NCBI GenBank assembly: GCA_963750995.1
Contig: CAVVST010000005.1
Location: 372,001 to 436,000, forward strand
DNA: 64,000 nucleotides
Direction: 5' to 3'
Source of the DNA: CAVVST01 sp963750995
Lineage (GTDB): Bacteria > Acidobacteriota > Vicinamibacteria > Vicinamibacterales > UBA2999
The number at the start of each line of letters is the position of its first letter. Within the stretch, counting starts at the first letter, position 1. The notes beneath the pieces were generated by a model, which did no database searches, was not told the origin of the DNA, and worked only from the letters and a program-made list of their open reading frames with translations. Position numbers and translations under genes: made by a program. Positions 50,789 through 60,440 of this stretch are shown here, one piece after another.

Positions 50789-51998
50789 ATGCCATCGATC
50801 AAACGAGCCCCTCTCGTCGTCACGGCTGCGGTCGTCGCCTGCTATCTCCTGCTGATCGCCGTTGAGTTAACACACGGGCCGCTCACGCCCGGCCGATGGA
50901 TCGCCGACGCCAACGACGTGAAGCGTGTACTTTGAGCGTGCGCAATTCTTGCCTTTGAGAGCGGTGCCGTACCGCGACGTCTTCTCGGAGTATCCACCGC
51001 TCGCGACCTTGGCCTTCACCGTTCCGATGCTCTTGGCGCCCGCCGCGCGCACTGACATCAACGCCTATCGCCTGATTTGGGCAACGCTAATGGGCTTTTG
51101 CTTCGTGATCCTGGTCTCCGTGGTTGCTCGCTATCGCGTTGCGCGCGGCCTAGACCCTTGGCCGGCGCTGATACTGCTCACGCCCTCCCCGCTCTATTTC
51201 TCGCTGATGCGGTTCGACGTACTCTGCGCTCTCGTGACCTGCCTGAGTCTGGCTTCCTTTGCTCGCCGACAGTACGGCCAGGCTTATCTGCTGCTGAGCC
51301 TGGCCACCTTCCTCAAATGGTATCCGGCCCTGCTGGTTCCGGTGTTCGTGGCGTACCACCTGTGGACAGATCACCGGCCCAGGGACATACGCTGGGCTAT
51401 CGTCTACGTGACGGCGACCGCAGCGATAATCGCGATCAGTATTGCGGTATTCACCTGGGACGGCATGCTCGTGCCGTATCGGTTTCACGCAGCGCGTGGT
51501 TCGCAGTACTTCAACCCGTATTGGATCCTCGAGAGGTGGGGCAGCGGGTGGGCGCCTGCGACGTGGAGAGGCATCAGACTTCTTTTCTTTGCGCTTCAGT
51601 TCTCAATCGTCCCTATTCTCCTGGTTAGGCGTATTCGAAGCATGACGGAGGTGTTTCAGTACGGCGTTCTCGCAATCTACAGCTTCGTTACCTTTTCTAG
51701 AATCGACTCGCCGCAGTGGCTTATGTGGTACCTTCCGCCGGCACTCATGGTTGCCCGCCAGCCGGCGACGTTGGGTGCGTTCGGAGCTCTTGGCTTCGTG
51801 AACTATCTCGTCTTTCCTGTCGCCTACGACGTCTTTTCTCTACAGGGACTAACTTTTTCTTCGATCGTGTTGTTCAAAGACGTCATTTTGTTGGTTGCGC
51901 TCATTCTATTGTTGCGCGAGCGTGATCCGTTTCAAGCAGGTGAAGCGACTTACCGGTCTCCCTGGCGTTCCTTCTCGTTTAGCACTTCAAGCAGCTAA
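50789..51998 (+). CDS. Polytopic membrane glycosyltransferase-like protein (GT87/ArnT-like; one frameshift)
   Basis: About 400 residues with nine to ten membrane segments. ATG at 50789; after VELTHGPLTPGRWIADANDV the frame breaks by one base near 50927 and continues YFERAQFLPLRAVPYRDVF. SEYPPLA, with its Glu-Tyr-Pro-Pro motif, is the catalytic-loop type motif of mannosyltransferase-like GT-C enzymes (GT87 and relatives). ATFLKWYPALLVPVFV and SPQWLMWYLPPALMVA are further family blocks. It probably uses polyprenyl-phosphate sugar at the inner membrane. The gene stands alone after the RND operon; base composition becomes slightly less GC-rich from here on. Confidence 0.7.
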
Positions 51999-52480
51999 CA
52001 GATCGCGAACCCTCGATTGCTCGATCTCGAGAGTTGCCATCAAGCGTCGCGATCGTGACCGGTGGACCGCCCGCGATCGCCACTTTTTTCAGGTGCTCGG
52101 CAAGGATGCGCAGATCCCGCGCCCGATCGCGCCGCCATCCGCCGGGCGCATAGTGGCTAGTTCAGAAGTCGGCGGTCTGCACCATCGCTACGACCGCGCC
52201 GCGGCATGACTGTCGACCGACGTCCCTACCGACGGGCCCGTTGCACGATCCGCCTCATTCACTCTTTCGGTATGTGCGACGTTGCCGACGGTGCGCGTGT
52301 GCGAGGCGTCGTCAGTGGTGCATCAAGAGCTCACACGCAGGCTGCGAGGTCTCCAACCCCGCACCTTTGATTTCCAGATCGACTTTTCGACAGCTACAGG
52401 TTCAGGCGACGAAGGGGTGACCGGAGCCGGCGGCGCACGCATGGCTGCCGGCTCCTTCGTGCCTGACCCAGATACCAGGT
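51999..52480. other. Gap without a recognisable gene; contains a strong hairpin
   Basis: 482 bases without a convincing gene. The minus strand of 52000-52150 reads LRILAEHLKKVAIAGG and PPVTIATLDGN in one frame, which looks protein-like, but I cannot assign it and a stop precedes it. A 9-base perfect stem (GGAGCCGGC at 52423-52431 with GCCGGCTCC at 52447-52455, 15-base loop) lies downstream of the minus-strand gene ending at 52481 and may help end its transcript. Confidence 0.45.
52423..52455 (-). terminator. GC-rich hairpin downstream of the 52481 gene
   Basis: Nine-base perfect stem with a 15-base loop, 26 bases past the stop of the minus-strand gene. No T-run follows, so it is only a possible rho-independent-like end. 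Confidence 0.35.
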
Positions 52481-53805
52481 TCAGGACTCGTCCGACTCGG
52501 TCTCCCCCGCGGGACAGCAGCGATACTCCTGCGACTTCTCGAGAAGCTCGATCTGCCGCTCCAGCAGCTTGTTCTCGAGCTCGATTCGCCGGTGAAGCTC
52601 GGGTTCGCAGATGTCGCACTCATCCAGGCAGCCCTTGACGATCACGCCGGCCGTGGGCAGCAACAAGGTTCGTTCCCACCCAAAGCGCGTCTGCGCCGCT
52701 TTCGAGACCTCGCCCGATTGATCGAGAAGCCCCGCCGCGACCAGCTCTTTGTCGACCTCCGCCAGTACCGCCTTCCGCACGTCGGGTGTCACCGGCTCGG
52801 CCGATCACCGTCGCCACGCCACCGAAACCGCGCGCCAGGCCGATATTGGCCACGCCGCCCTCCCGCTCGATCACGCTCGTGCGCGCGCGGCGCTCCACCT
52901 CGAGGCGGTCGGCGGCGGTTGCCACGATCGTGTTCGGCACAGCCGAAACGCCCCCGGTCGGGAATCGGCCGTTTCGCCCGCACACCGGTCGGCACCGCCG
53001 GGTCAATGACCCGACGCTCAATGGCGATCAGCTGGAAGCGGACCTTCTGACATTTCATCAGCTTGTAGAAGTAGAAGCTGACCGCGTGGCACTTATTGGG
53101 ATTCGAGAACACCCGGGACGCCGATTCGAAATGATCCTGTGACTGGGTTTCGGTGTGTGTGCGGGTCTGCACCTCCCCGACCGACGTCGAGCTGGCGGAT
53201 CGCACGCCGGCTTCGACATGTCGACTCGACGACTGCGCGTGCTGCGAGAGCTCGCGCGCCAGCTCGCTCGTCGACTCCGAGTCATAGCCGCTCGCATTCA
53301 CCGAGCCTCCCACCTCCACGAGCCCGAAGAGATCGACGCTGAGGCCGCCGCCGCCGCTCACCGAAGAGGACTCGAACGTGGAGTTGGTGCTGACGTTTTC
53401 AACGACGTCGAGCGAGCTCATCGCGCTCGCCATGCCGGTCATGAAAAATGATTCCTCGGAGGTGGTCGCGTGCCGGTAGGCGAGGTTCGATTGGGTGTCG
53501 TAGGTGAACCTGGTGTGACGGTCGCTGGTAAACAGACGCACCTGCTCACCGGGCAGAAGCGTCGTCGTGTAGATAATGTCTCCCAACGTCAGCGGGCCGG
53601 GGCAGCGTTCGAGCCGGAACTTCAGGATCAGCTCGATTCGGCCTCTGCCGACGGCGGTAGCCCGTCCTGTGGGTCGGTACGGTAACCGATACTGAATGTC
53701 GAGCGTTTCACACTTCTCGCACTCTCCCAGCTCGGGACAGCAAGGAATTGTCCCGACAGTGGTTCCCTCTTCGGTTCCATCTTCGTGTGACGACGGATGT
53801 GCCAT
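52481..53805 (-). CDS. Unrecognised protein with cysteine-rich ends and Ser-rich core (frameshifted)
   Basis: About 440 residues after correcting breaks near 52985 and 52795. Starts MAHPSSHEDGTEEGT without a signal peptide. Near the N-terminus IPCCPELGECEKCET gives four Cys, a possible metal site. LTLGDIIYTTTLLPGEQVRLF and SDRHTRFTYDTQSNLAYRHA are strongly protein-like and probably conserved. Residues 130-215 are rich in Ser, Thr and Gly (VEVGGSVNASGYDSESTSEL). NPNKCHAVSFYFYKLMKCQK and FQLIAIERRVIDP follow. The C-terminus has a Cys pair (CLDECDICEPELHRRIELEN) and a coiled coil (KLLERQIELLEKSQEY). I do not recognise the family. It is flanked by gene-poor DNA and a tRNA fragment. Confidence 0.62.
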
Positions 53806-54424
53806 AGCAGCCAGTCCCTTCTCGTGATTCGTCGGTGGGGCTTCGTCCAAGGGCTGTGGGGCCCCTGATCCTGCACCGTGGGTTGCAGGCTGATCAGGGC
53901 TTTACCAGCGGTCGGGCCCTCTTGTTCACAAGGAATTAACGACGAGGCTCGCGAAATCGAACGCCGCGAGAGGCGAAGAGCGACGTGGAGCCCGGAGGCA
54001 CCCAGGTCGGCGGCCACATTTGGCTTGTCATTTTCATGCAGTACGACCTGGGCTATTTCGACGATGAGACATGCAGGCTCGAACCGATCGACAATCCTCT
54101 CGGGCCGAGTGTTACCTAATGTGCCCGGAATGGACTGTCACCCATGTGACCGGAAAGAACCAAGTAAAGGCGGAGGCGCCGGGCGGATTTGAACCGAGAT
54201 GGAGGTTTTGCAGATTGGGCCGGAGTCGCTAACTTGTTGACTCGCCTTGCTTACTGGTCGGCCCTACTCTCTCGTTTTAGCCGGTATTTGGTCGCTATTG
54301 TTTCCATATTGTTCCCAACTTCGCCGACGGGCGTAACGTCGGTGACGGCCTCTCTCGATATCCCTCACCCGAGTGTCAGCCGAGTTGGCCAAGCAATACG
54401 TGGCCCGACCTGCGAAGAAGATCA
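53806..54424. other. Gap without a gene; carries a tRNA-Cys-like fragment
   Basis: About 620 bases with no reading frame that looks like a protein; small open frames at 53878 and 54189 have no start signal or family features. The only recognisable item is the tRNA-like piece at 54172-54213. Composition is somewhat more AT-rich than the rest of the window. Confidence 0.5.
54172..54213 (-). other. 3' half of a tRNA-Cys(GCA)-like sequence (possible attachment-site scar)
   Basis: On the minus strand the sequence CTGCAAAACCTCCAT matches the anticodon loop and the 3' side of the anticodon stem of bacterial tRNA-Cys. It is followed by the T-loop GGTTCAAATCC and the acceptor GGCGCCTCC. The 5' half is absent: the bases upstream cannot pair with the anticodon stem or acceptor. 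The T-stem has only three pairs and the end is CCG rather than CCA, so it is not a working tRNA. Such 3' halves are typical scars at integration sites. Confidence 0.5.
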
Positions 54425-55354
54425 TCACTTTCGAGTTCGCGTCAAATCTTTATACAGCCGTCCAAAATAGACATCACTTTGAATGTGGCGGGATTCGTTC
54501 AGATAGTCCCACTTGGCGAAGGCTTTCTCTTGCACCATCTGTTCGAGGCTTTTGCCCTGGCTGATGCCGGCAAGCACCGCCGCACGAGTATCTTTCAGCA
54601 CGGCCAGCATCTTCACCATGTCATCCCGGCTCGCGACATTGCCGTGGCCAGGAATGATCTTCACGTCTGCCGGCGTGCGCGACAGGATGTAGTCGAGCGC
54701 GGCGATCTGCCCGTCGACGCCGCCGGAGCCATCGTTATCCTGCTCAATCGCCGGAAAGCCGGGGATGGGCCAGTTGACGAAATCATCGCCAGTTTGAACC
54801 ACCTTCCCGCCGGGGAAAAAATAGACGGTGTCGGTATCGGTGTGCCCATGGTCGAAATGCACGCCCTCGACATCGCCGCCATTCATATGCACGGTGATCC
54901 GGTCGGCAAAGGTGATCGCGGGCAGCGCCGCGGCCGGCGACGGCGGGAACAGCGTTCCTCCCTTTAGCATCTTCCTGCGCGCGTTCTCGTGCGCCACGAT
55001 GATCGCCCTGCTGCCAAAATACTCATCCGCTCCGCTGTGGTCACCATGCCAGTGGGTATTCAGAACGTACCTGACCGGCTTGTCCGAAATCGCTTTCAAC
55101 GCGGCTTCGAGTTTGGGAGCCACCGATGCATATCCGCTGTCGACAATGGCAATACCGTCGGCTCCGATGAATGCGCCGACATTGCCGCCGACATTACCGG
55201 CGGGACCCGCGGGACCCAGGAACTGGAGCATGTAGACGTTTTCGTCGAGCTTCTGGGTCTTGATGTCGACGGTGGCCGGGTCGATGTTCCGCTGGGCCGA
55301 TGCTGGTCCCGACACGAACGCCACCACTACGGCTACGGCGAGAAGCATGCGCAC
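54425..55354 (-). CDS. Secreted metallo-beta-lactamase-fold hydrolase
   Basis: About 309 residues. A GTG start at 55354 is favoured because GGGAG lies eight bases upstream; an ATG two codons later also gives the signal peptide LLAVAVVVAFVSGPASAQ. The zinc motif is complete: VLNTHWHGDHSGADEYFG (HxHxDH). A second His follows at HFDHGHTDTDTVYFFPGG, and VQTGDDFVNWP gives the bridging Asp, then IIPGHGNVASRDD the last His. It is therefore a likely active periplasmic hydrolase of the broad MBL family; substrate unknown. The C-terminus (ISQGKSLEQMVQEKAFAKWDY) shares a block with the second MBL protein at 57731. Confidence 0.9.
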   Translation of the reverse strand: MRMLLAVAVVVAFVSGPASAQRNIDPATVDIKTQKLDENVYMLQFLGPAGPAGNVGGNVGAFIGADGIAIVDSGYASVAPKLEAALKAISDKPVRYVLNTHWHGDHSGADEYFGSRAIIVAHENARRKMLKGGTLFPPSPAAALPAITFADRITVHMNGGDVEGVHFDHGHTDTDTVYFFPGGKVVQTGDDFVNWPIPGFPAIEQDNDGSGGVDGQIAALDYILSRTPADVKIIPGHGNVASRDDMVKMLAVLKDTRAAVLAGISQGKSLEQMVQEKAFAKWDYLNESRHIQSDVYFGRLYKDLTRTRK

Positions 55355-55406
55355 AGCTTGACTCCCGAGAACGTCAGCTTGAGATCGAATTTCGGCCAAC
55401 GGATGG

Positions 55407-56318
55407 TTATTGACCGGAGCCCGGCTGCGGGCGTGCTGCTTTCACGTTGGCCGGGATTGGGAACACCAGGTACGGATTATTGGCGTCCACATGTTTGATC
55501 TTCACATCGAGCATGGGCTTACCTGCCACTCTCTGAACGATGCGCCCCGGCGACTGGATGTCGGTAGGAATCTCGCCGTGATCGGCGTAATCGGAATATT
55601 CCGCTTCATAGACCAGGTCGGTCGCGGCGGCGTTGTCAGGTTTCGTCACCACTTTGGTGATGAAGTTGTTCGCATCCAGCGTAGCCGTCACCGTAACGCC
55701 GGCCAGGACCCCGCTGAGTGGAAACGTGATGACTGTGGACCCTTGCGCCGTCGAGATCGTCGTCTTCTCCCCGGCCTCAATCGCAGCCTTCACAACGCCG
55801 TACGGCAGGATATACATCTGCAGCAGGCGGGCCTTAGCCGCGGCCATGGCCGGTGTGGCCGTGCCCTTGCCAGGGATGAGGCCGGCGCCGAGTTCCGAGT
55901 CGTTCCATGCAACGTCTTCGCGGACGGTTTGAATGGTGAGCGGGCCGTTGGCACCTGCCGGCTTAATCTGCACGCGCATCGCCGGCAGGAGGTAGCCCAT
56001 CATCGCGTCATAGTCCACATTCGACGGCTGGCCGTTGCTGTACATGGTGCCAGTCGCCGAGATGTGCATTGTGGTGACCACGTCGAGGAGCGGCAGGACC
56101 GCATTGCCAGCCCCGATATCCGACGTGCGAATCTGGCCCAGCGCAGCCGCCGCGGCCCTGAGGACCTTCAAGCGAGCTGGCTCGTTTGCCGGTGCCTGGG
56201 CGTTCACGCGATTCGCCTGGCTTGCTGGTGTCTGGGCGTTCGCAGCGATACTCCCGTACGCGAAGGTCAACGCCAGGGCAATCCCCGAGATCGGCAGAAT
56301 CCGTGTTTTCCTGGGCAT
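55407..56318 (-). CDS. Secreted hypothetical protein, 303 aa
   Basis: Starts at 56318 within TGATG, overlapping the upstream stop by one base. The signal peptide MPRKTRILPISGIALALTFA ends near AANAQ. The mature chain is beta-strand rich: LDVVTTMHISATGTMYSNGQ, MMGYLLPAMRVQIKPAGANG, IQTVREDVAWNDSELGAGLI, GSTVITFPLSGVLAGVTVTA and a tail with AEYSDYADHGEIPTDIQSPG. The C-terminal block DYxDxGEIPTDIxSPxRIVQ is found in secreted proteins I have seen beside MBL-fold enzymes, but no function is known. It is co-transcribed with the genes at 56318 and 57301. Confidence 0.72.
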   Translation of the reverse strand: MPRKTRILPISGIALALTFAYGSIAANAQTPASQANRVNAQAPANEPARLKVLRAAAAALGQIRTSDIGAGNAVLPLLDVVTTMHISATGTMYSNGQPSNVDYDAMMGYLLPAMRVQIKPAGANGPLTIQTVREDVAWNDSELGAGLIPGKGTATPAMAAAKARLLQMYILPYGVVKAAIEAGEKTTISTAQGSTVITFPLSGVLAGVTVTATLDANNFITKVVTKPDNAAATDLVYEAEYSDYADHGEIPTDIQSPGRIVQRVAGKPMLDVKIKHVDANNPYLVFPIPANVKAARPQPGSGQ

Positions 56319-57274
56319 CAGTGGTGTTCTCTCGTCGTAGTTGCGTCCAAATCGCGTTCGCTGCACGGCAGCCCTTCGGGCAGCATCGCGTCGGGGTTCG
56401 GGTTCAACAAGACCACTCTCGGCGTGCTGGTCCAGGGCTCCAGGAGGACGTCGGGATCCTCGACCGTGACCGTCCAGGTCAGCGTGTTCCCGTCACGGCG
56501 GAAACGTTCGATCACGTGCATGTTTTCGCTGTGAAAGTAGCCGCCAACCTGATCGAACCAGGTGTTCGTGTGGAAGCCCCAACTGTCCACCACCAGCGTG
56601 TCACCTTCCCAGTGCGCGATCGCCTCTCCCGTGTACGATCCGTCCAACTTCTGCAATGGCGTGTGCTGGCGCCCATCCGCTGGAATCATGCGGTACATCG
56701 GCTGCGTCGCGATCAACCCTCCCTGGCCGGGATACATGAACACGAAATATTTCGGCATCTGTACGATCAGCTGAGGAATGCTGCCGCGAGGAACCCCCGC
56801 CGGCATGCAGCGATTCGAGGGGTCTTCGACGTTGGAGTCATCGTCGAGCCGCCTGACCTCGTCCCAGTACTCGGGCTTGTAGAGTGGCCTGTTCGAGCCT
56901 ATTCGCCGCAGCAGCGTGGCAGCGCGCTCGCCCTCTGGGCCCAATGGTCCGGAGACCGTACCATAGGTGGTGCCTGCCGGGCGCGGAAACGCGGCGATCT
57001 TTCTTCCGGTTGCGATATCGTGTGCCGAGTATTGATCGTCCACGAGAACGCCACTGTTCGCCATCTGATTTGGCACACCGTTCAGGCTGTCTCCCCTTCC
57101 GTTCCAGACGCCGGTCAAGTCGGGATGGCCGTCCGGGGTTCGCGGCGTGGGGCCAGACGGTGTGGGTGGAGCATTGGTCGTGCGAGGCGCAGGCCGCTCC
57201 TGCGCAATAAGCACCGCCGAATGGACCCACAGAACCGCCGCGGCCGCTATGCAGCAGCAACGAAAGAGACGCAT
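56318..57274 (-). CDS. Secreted GDTLVV-motif protein, function unknown
   Basis: 318 residues, intact. Start at 57274 with GGAGGG upstream; signal peptide MRLFRCCCIAAAAVLWVHSA. Key blocks: GHPDLTGVWNGRGDSLNGVP, EDPSNRCMPAGVPRGSIPQL, IVQMPKYFVFMYPGQGG, YRMIPADGRQHTP, EAIAHWEGDTLVVDSWGFHT, NMHVIERFRRDGNTLTWTV and EDPDVLLEPW. It is a longer relative of the proteins at 228, 13788, 14493, 16528, 17230 and 26925, and again lies beside a DUF6152 gene. The conserved Cys-Met-Pro turn (RCMPAGVPR) is shared with 228 (YCTPDGVPR). Role unknown; exported. Confidence 0.8.
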   Translation of the reverse strand: MRLFRCCCIAAAAVLWVHSAVLIAQERPAPRTTNAPPTPSGPTPRTPDGHPDLTGVWNGRGDSLNGVPNQMANSGVLVDDQYSAHDIATGRKIAAFPRPAGTTYGTVSGPLGPEGERAATLLRRIGSNRPLYKPEYWDEVRRLDDDSNVEDPSNRCMPAGVPRGSIPQLIVQMPKYFVFMYPGQGGLIATQPMYRMIPADGRQHTPLQKLDGSYTGEAIAHWEGDTLVVDSWGFHTNTWFDQVGGYFHSENMHVIERFRRDGNTLTWTVTVEDPDVLLEPWTSTPRVVLLNPNPDAMLPEGLPCSERDLDATTTREHH

Positions 57275-57300
57275 ACGCCCTCCACTGGACCTGGCCGGTT

Positions 57301-57696
57301 TCACTCGACTCCGAACTTCATGACGCTACCGTCGGCACGCTGGAGTGTGAGAAGGTAACCACTGGTTGACCCGTTCCGAGCGGGCAACGCCGTGGCGGTA
57401 ACCTCCTCCCCAACCTTGAGGCCGCCCTGATCGGTCCTACTGAGGCCTCTTCCGCGAAGACTCACCGCCGCGCCGAGTTCGAATGCCCATTTGATTATTT
57501 TTCCGTTGGCGTCCTTTACATTCAGGGTCAGATACGAATGCGGGTTCAGGAATTCGAGTTTTGCAACCGCGCCCGACACTGTCACCTTCTGACCCTCCGG
57601 GGCATACTGCGCCTGCACGGAATGATGCGCGGATACGGCCGCGGAAAACACGACACCGATTAACGCCACGCTGGCAACCGAATTGACACGACTCAT
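57301..57696 (-). CDS. DUF6152 family secreted protein (divergent member)
   Basis: 131 residues; ATG at 57696 with AAGGAGAG upstream. Signal peptide MSRVNSVASVALIGVVFSAA, then SAHHSVQAQYAPEGQKVTVS, KLEFLNPHSYLTLNVKDANG, WAFELGAAVSLRGRGLSRTD, LKVGEEVTATALPARNGSTSG and YLLTLQRADGSVMKFG. The AHHS start of the mature chain and the NPHSYL and G(x)T strands mark it as DUF6152, although it is less similar to the other four copies. It is followed 26 bases downstream by the GDTLVV protein, keeping the pairing seen elsewhere in the window. Confidence 0.85.
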   Translation of the reverse strand: MSRVNSVASVALIGVVFSAAVSAHHSVQAQYAPEGQKVTVSGAVAKLEFLNPHSYLTLNVKDANGKIIKWAFELGAAVSLRGRGLSRTDQGGLKVGEEVTATALPARNGSTSGYLLTLQRADGSVMKFGVE

Positions 57697-57730
57697 AACG
57701 GCCCTCTCCTTGCGGACTCTGCAGACAGTC

Positions 57731-58691
57731 CTATTTCGACTGCACCTCTGAATAAATGTTCTCAATGGTTTTCGGGTCGCGGTCCGGCGGCCCTGGCATG
57801 GCCGCTTTGACCTGCTCGAGGGACTTGCCCTGTGCGACCATCGCCTTCACCTTGTTCCACCTGTCCTGGATAAACGCCAATTTCGTCCTGAGGTCCTCTT
57901 TCGTCAACACTCCACCATGGTTGGAGACGTAGGTGTCTGCGTCGAGCGCGAGCAGGCCCCTGGCATTCTCCATCCATCCCGAAGTCGAACCGCCGAGATC
58001 CGGGTGAATGACCGTGCTGGCGAGCGGAAAGTTCATGACCAGCACACTCGACACGAAGGCCACCTTCTGGTCCGGAAAGTAGGCGATCAGATCGCCTGCC
58101 GTAGCGGCCGGCGCAAACTGAAGGAGGCGAACGCGAATGCCATCGATGGTCCTCATTTCGTCTTTGCCCACCGTGCTGGTCGGAAAATACGCCGGTGGAA
58201 TCTTGTCCCTCTCGGTAGACACCTCCATCCGGCGCTTCGCATTCTCGTGCGCAATAATCGTCAACCCGGCGGGAAGCGCGGCGATCCCGCTCTCGTGCTC
58301 GCTGTGCAGCACGATGCTGGCGATCACGGGCTTTGGGGTGATCTTCGCGATTTCCGCGAGTACCGCTTTTTCGGCGTCGATCGAATTCTTGTTGTCGACC
58401 AGGATCACGCCGGTCTGGCCAACCACGATTCCCATGTTGGGAACGTTTCTGCCAACGCCCCCCCGTGCCAGGTAGATATTGTCCTTGAGCTTGGAAACGA
58501 CAAGAGGCTCTTCGGTACCTGAATTCATCGAGAAGGTCCTGTAACTTCTGTGCCTGAGCGACGCTGACGCCTGCGGGCAATTCAGCAGGCAGCGGCACGT
58601 GCTGGAAGGGCTCATGCTGCGCCTCTGCGGGGGCAGCAACAGACAACATCAGTGCCGCGATACACCATGCGAGTTTCTCGAGGGTCTTCAT
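57731..58691 (-). CDS. Secreted MBL-fold protein with degenerate metal motif (frameshifted)
   Basis: About 320 residues. The signal peptide starts MKTLEKLAWCIAALMLSVAA (58691), with GGAG upstream, and a one-base break near 58530 leads into MNSGTEEPLVVSKLKDNIYL. The fold is MBL (NVPNMGIVVGQTGVILVDNKN, EIAKITPKPVIASIVLHSEH), but the HxHxDH motif is replaced by LHSEHESG, and neither the GDD nor GHG motif of the active protein at 54425 is complete; VSNHGGVLTKEDL is the only His-Gly remnant. The C-terminus (VAQGKSLEQVKAAMPGPP) has the same block as 54425. It is thus a likely inactive or divergent paralogue; an alternative is a different metal set. Confidence 0.75.
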
Positions 58692-58720
58692 GGGTGTCTC
58701 CAACGTGGCTCCAGCGACGA

Positions 58721-60309
58721 CTAGCGCGTTGACGACGTGGCCGCTGGCGGCCGATCGGACGGCGGCGCCTGCAGATCCTTCAGTTCCAGCATGTTGATGT
58801 CGTTGTAGATCTTCGCGAACGCCTGCGCGGCATTCTTCAGACCGCTCGCGGGTATCTTGTCGGGCGTATCAGCATCGGTGTGAAAGAAGGTGCCTTTGTT
58901 GTCGAGGTAAAACGACGGTGCCTCGAACTGAACCTGCGCCGCTTCGCCGGCCGAACCACCCGCAGCGATTTGCGTGGGTACACCGAAAGTGGCGAGGTCG
59001 CGCACGACGATGCGAGCGAGGCGCTCACTGCCATACACGCCCCACCACGATGGTTCGTAGGTGTTGGTCGCAACCAGGCTCGGCCGATCGTTGCTGCCCC
59101 ACCGGCGATCCAGCACCGAATGCAGGACAGCGACGTGCTCGGAATTCACGATCAGCGCGGTCTTCGGGAAGACCGACTGGAACAACTTGTCGCGCAGCCA
59201 TCGGATGCTGAGATCGCCGCTGTGATGATCGACCAACGCGACGAAGTACAGGGTCCGGCGGCGCTTTTCTTTCGGCATTTTGGCAAAATACTCGGCGGTG
59301 CCGAGCATGGCTGCAGTGCCGGCAGCATTGTCGCTCGCGCCTTCGAAGAAGCCGTCCGTGTGTGACAGCATGACGATGTTTTCGTCCGTCATCCCCGGGA
59401 GCTTGCCGATGACGATGTCCTGTTTGAGATCGGGGTATTCTCCGACTTCCCAGCGCACGTGCGTCTTCAAGACCGGCGCCTTTCGCCGCGGCGTTCATCT
59501 GCTCGACCGTACGGCCATCGTCATCCCCGAGCGTGAAGACTGGAACCTTGATGTCTCTTGCTCGCCCCCCAACCAGGTGACTGACGTACTTCATGTTGCC
59601 GGGAATGGCTACGTGCACGAATATCGCTGCTGCGCCAGCCTTTTGCGCGCGCCCGACCGATTCCATCCACATTGACGATTGGATAAGCACGCTCGGAGTC
59701 GCAATGCTGTAGATGAAGACTGCCTTGCCGCGCACATCTTTCCCGAGGAAGTCGGATTCCTGGCCCAGTGACACCCAGACCGTCTCGAGCTCGCGATCGC
59801 CTTTCAGGCTGCCAGCCGTTTCAGGGAAATCGATGAGCGGGAACGCGCTGCTGAGATGAATGGACTTGCCGTTGCTCGAGACATCGACGCCCCACGATTT
59901 CGGATATTCCGCCGGCACCGGGATGGTCACCGTCTCGTAAGGGACGCCGATTTCCTTGAACTTGTCCTTGATCCAGTTCTGCGTGTCCGTTCCGGACGGC
60001 ATGCCGGCGATGCGGCCCCAGAATTGGTTCCCGGCATCACGGTACTTCACCGAGATTGCCGCCTGCTCCCGCACGTACCGGTGCAGCTTATCGCCATCGA
60101 TGGCATCGTAGGATTTGTCGACTCCGGGCGGTGTCAGCCAGTTCAGGAGCTCCGCCTGAACAGTGGACAACTTTCCCCTCGGCGGCCTCTGCGACGGCTG
60201 GATTGTCCTGGGCGTCGGAACCTCCGGGCCAGAACAGCAGCACGCCGCAGAAAAGCGACACCGCGCCCGCCCCGGCAACCTTCATGAGTATTCCGTTCCT
60301 ATACGCCAT
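58721..60309 (-). CDS. Secreted M28-family zinc peptidase with a PA-like insert (frameshifted)
   Basis: Starts at 60309 (GGAGG seven bases upstream) with a signal to SLFCGVLLFWPGGSDAQ. A break near 60180 leads to LSTVQAELLNWLTPPGVDKS. A PA-type insert follows (VRGKAVFIYSIATPSVLIQ, ARDIKVPVFTLGDDDGRTVE). After a second break near 59475 come MTDENIVMLSHTDGFFEGAS and DNAAGTAAMLGTAEYFAKM, giving the zinc His-Asp and Asp ligands of M28, then RTLYFVALVDHHSGDLSIRW and FFHTDADTPDKIPASGLKNA with the last His. About 525 residues. A periplasmic aminopeptidase or carboxypeptidase is likely; substrate unknown. It lies 30 bases upstream of the MBL gene. Confidence 0.85.
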
Positions 60310-60440
60310 TTACATTCCTCCGTTCGGCGGGCGACGACCCCGCGGTGCCGCTCGTCATCATCCCGTGCCGGGGCTAAAAATCGACGTAACTATATAGTAT
60401 TTCGGGTGTTGCGCGAACAGAACGCATGCCTCCTGGGCCC

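Noticed and set aside
51895..52209. Small open frame after the glycosyltransferase-like gene
   Set aside because: It overlaps the 3' end of that gene in another frame and continues into the gap with no homology pattern I recognise.
54150..54260. Complete tRNA-Cys gene
   Set aside because: Only the 3' half matches. The upstream bases cannot form the acceptor, D or anticodon stems, so I record it as a fragment.
54189..54470. 93-codon plus-strand open frame
   Set aside because: No ribosome-binding site and no protein-like pattern; it crosses the tRNA-like fragment and the end of the MBL gene.
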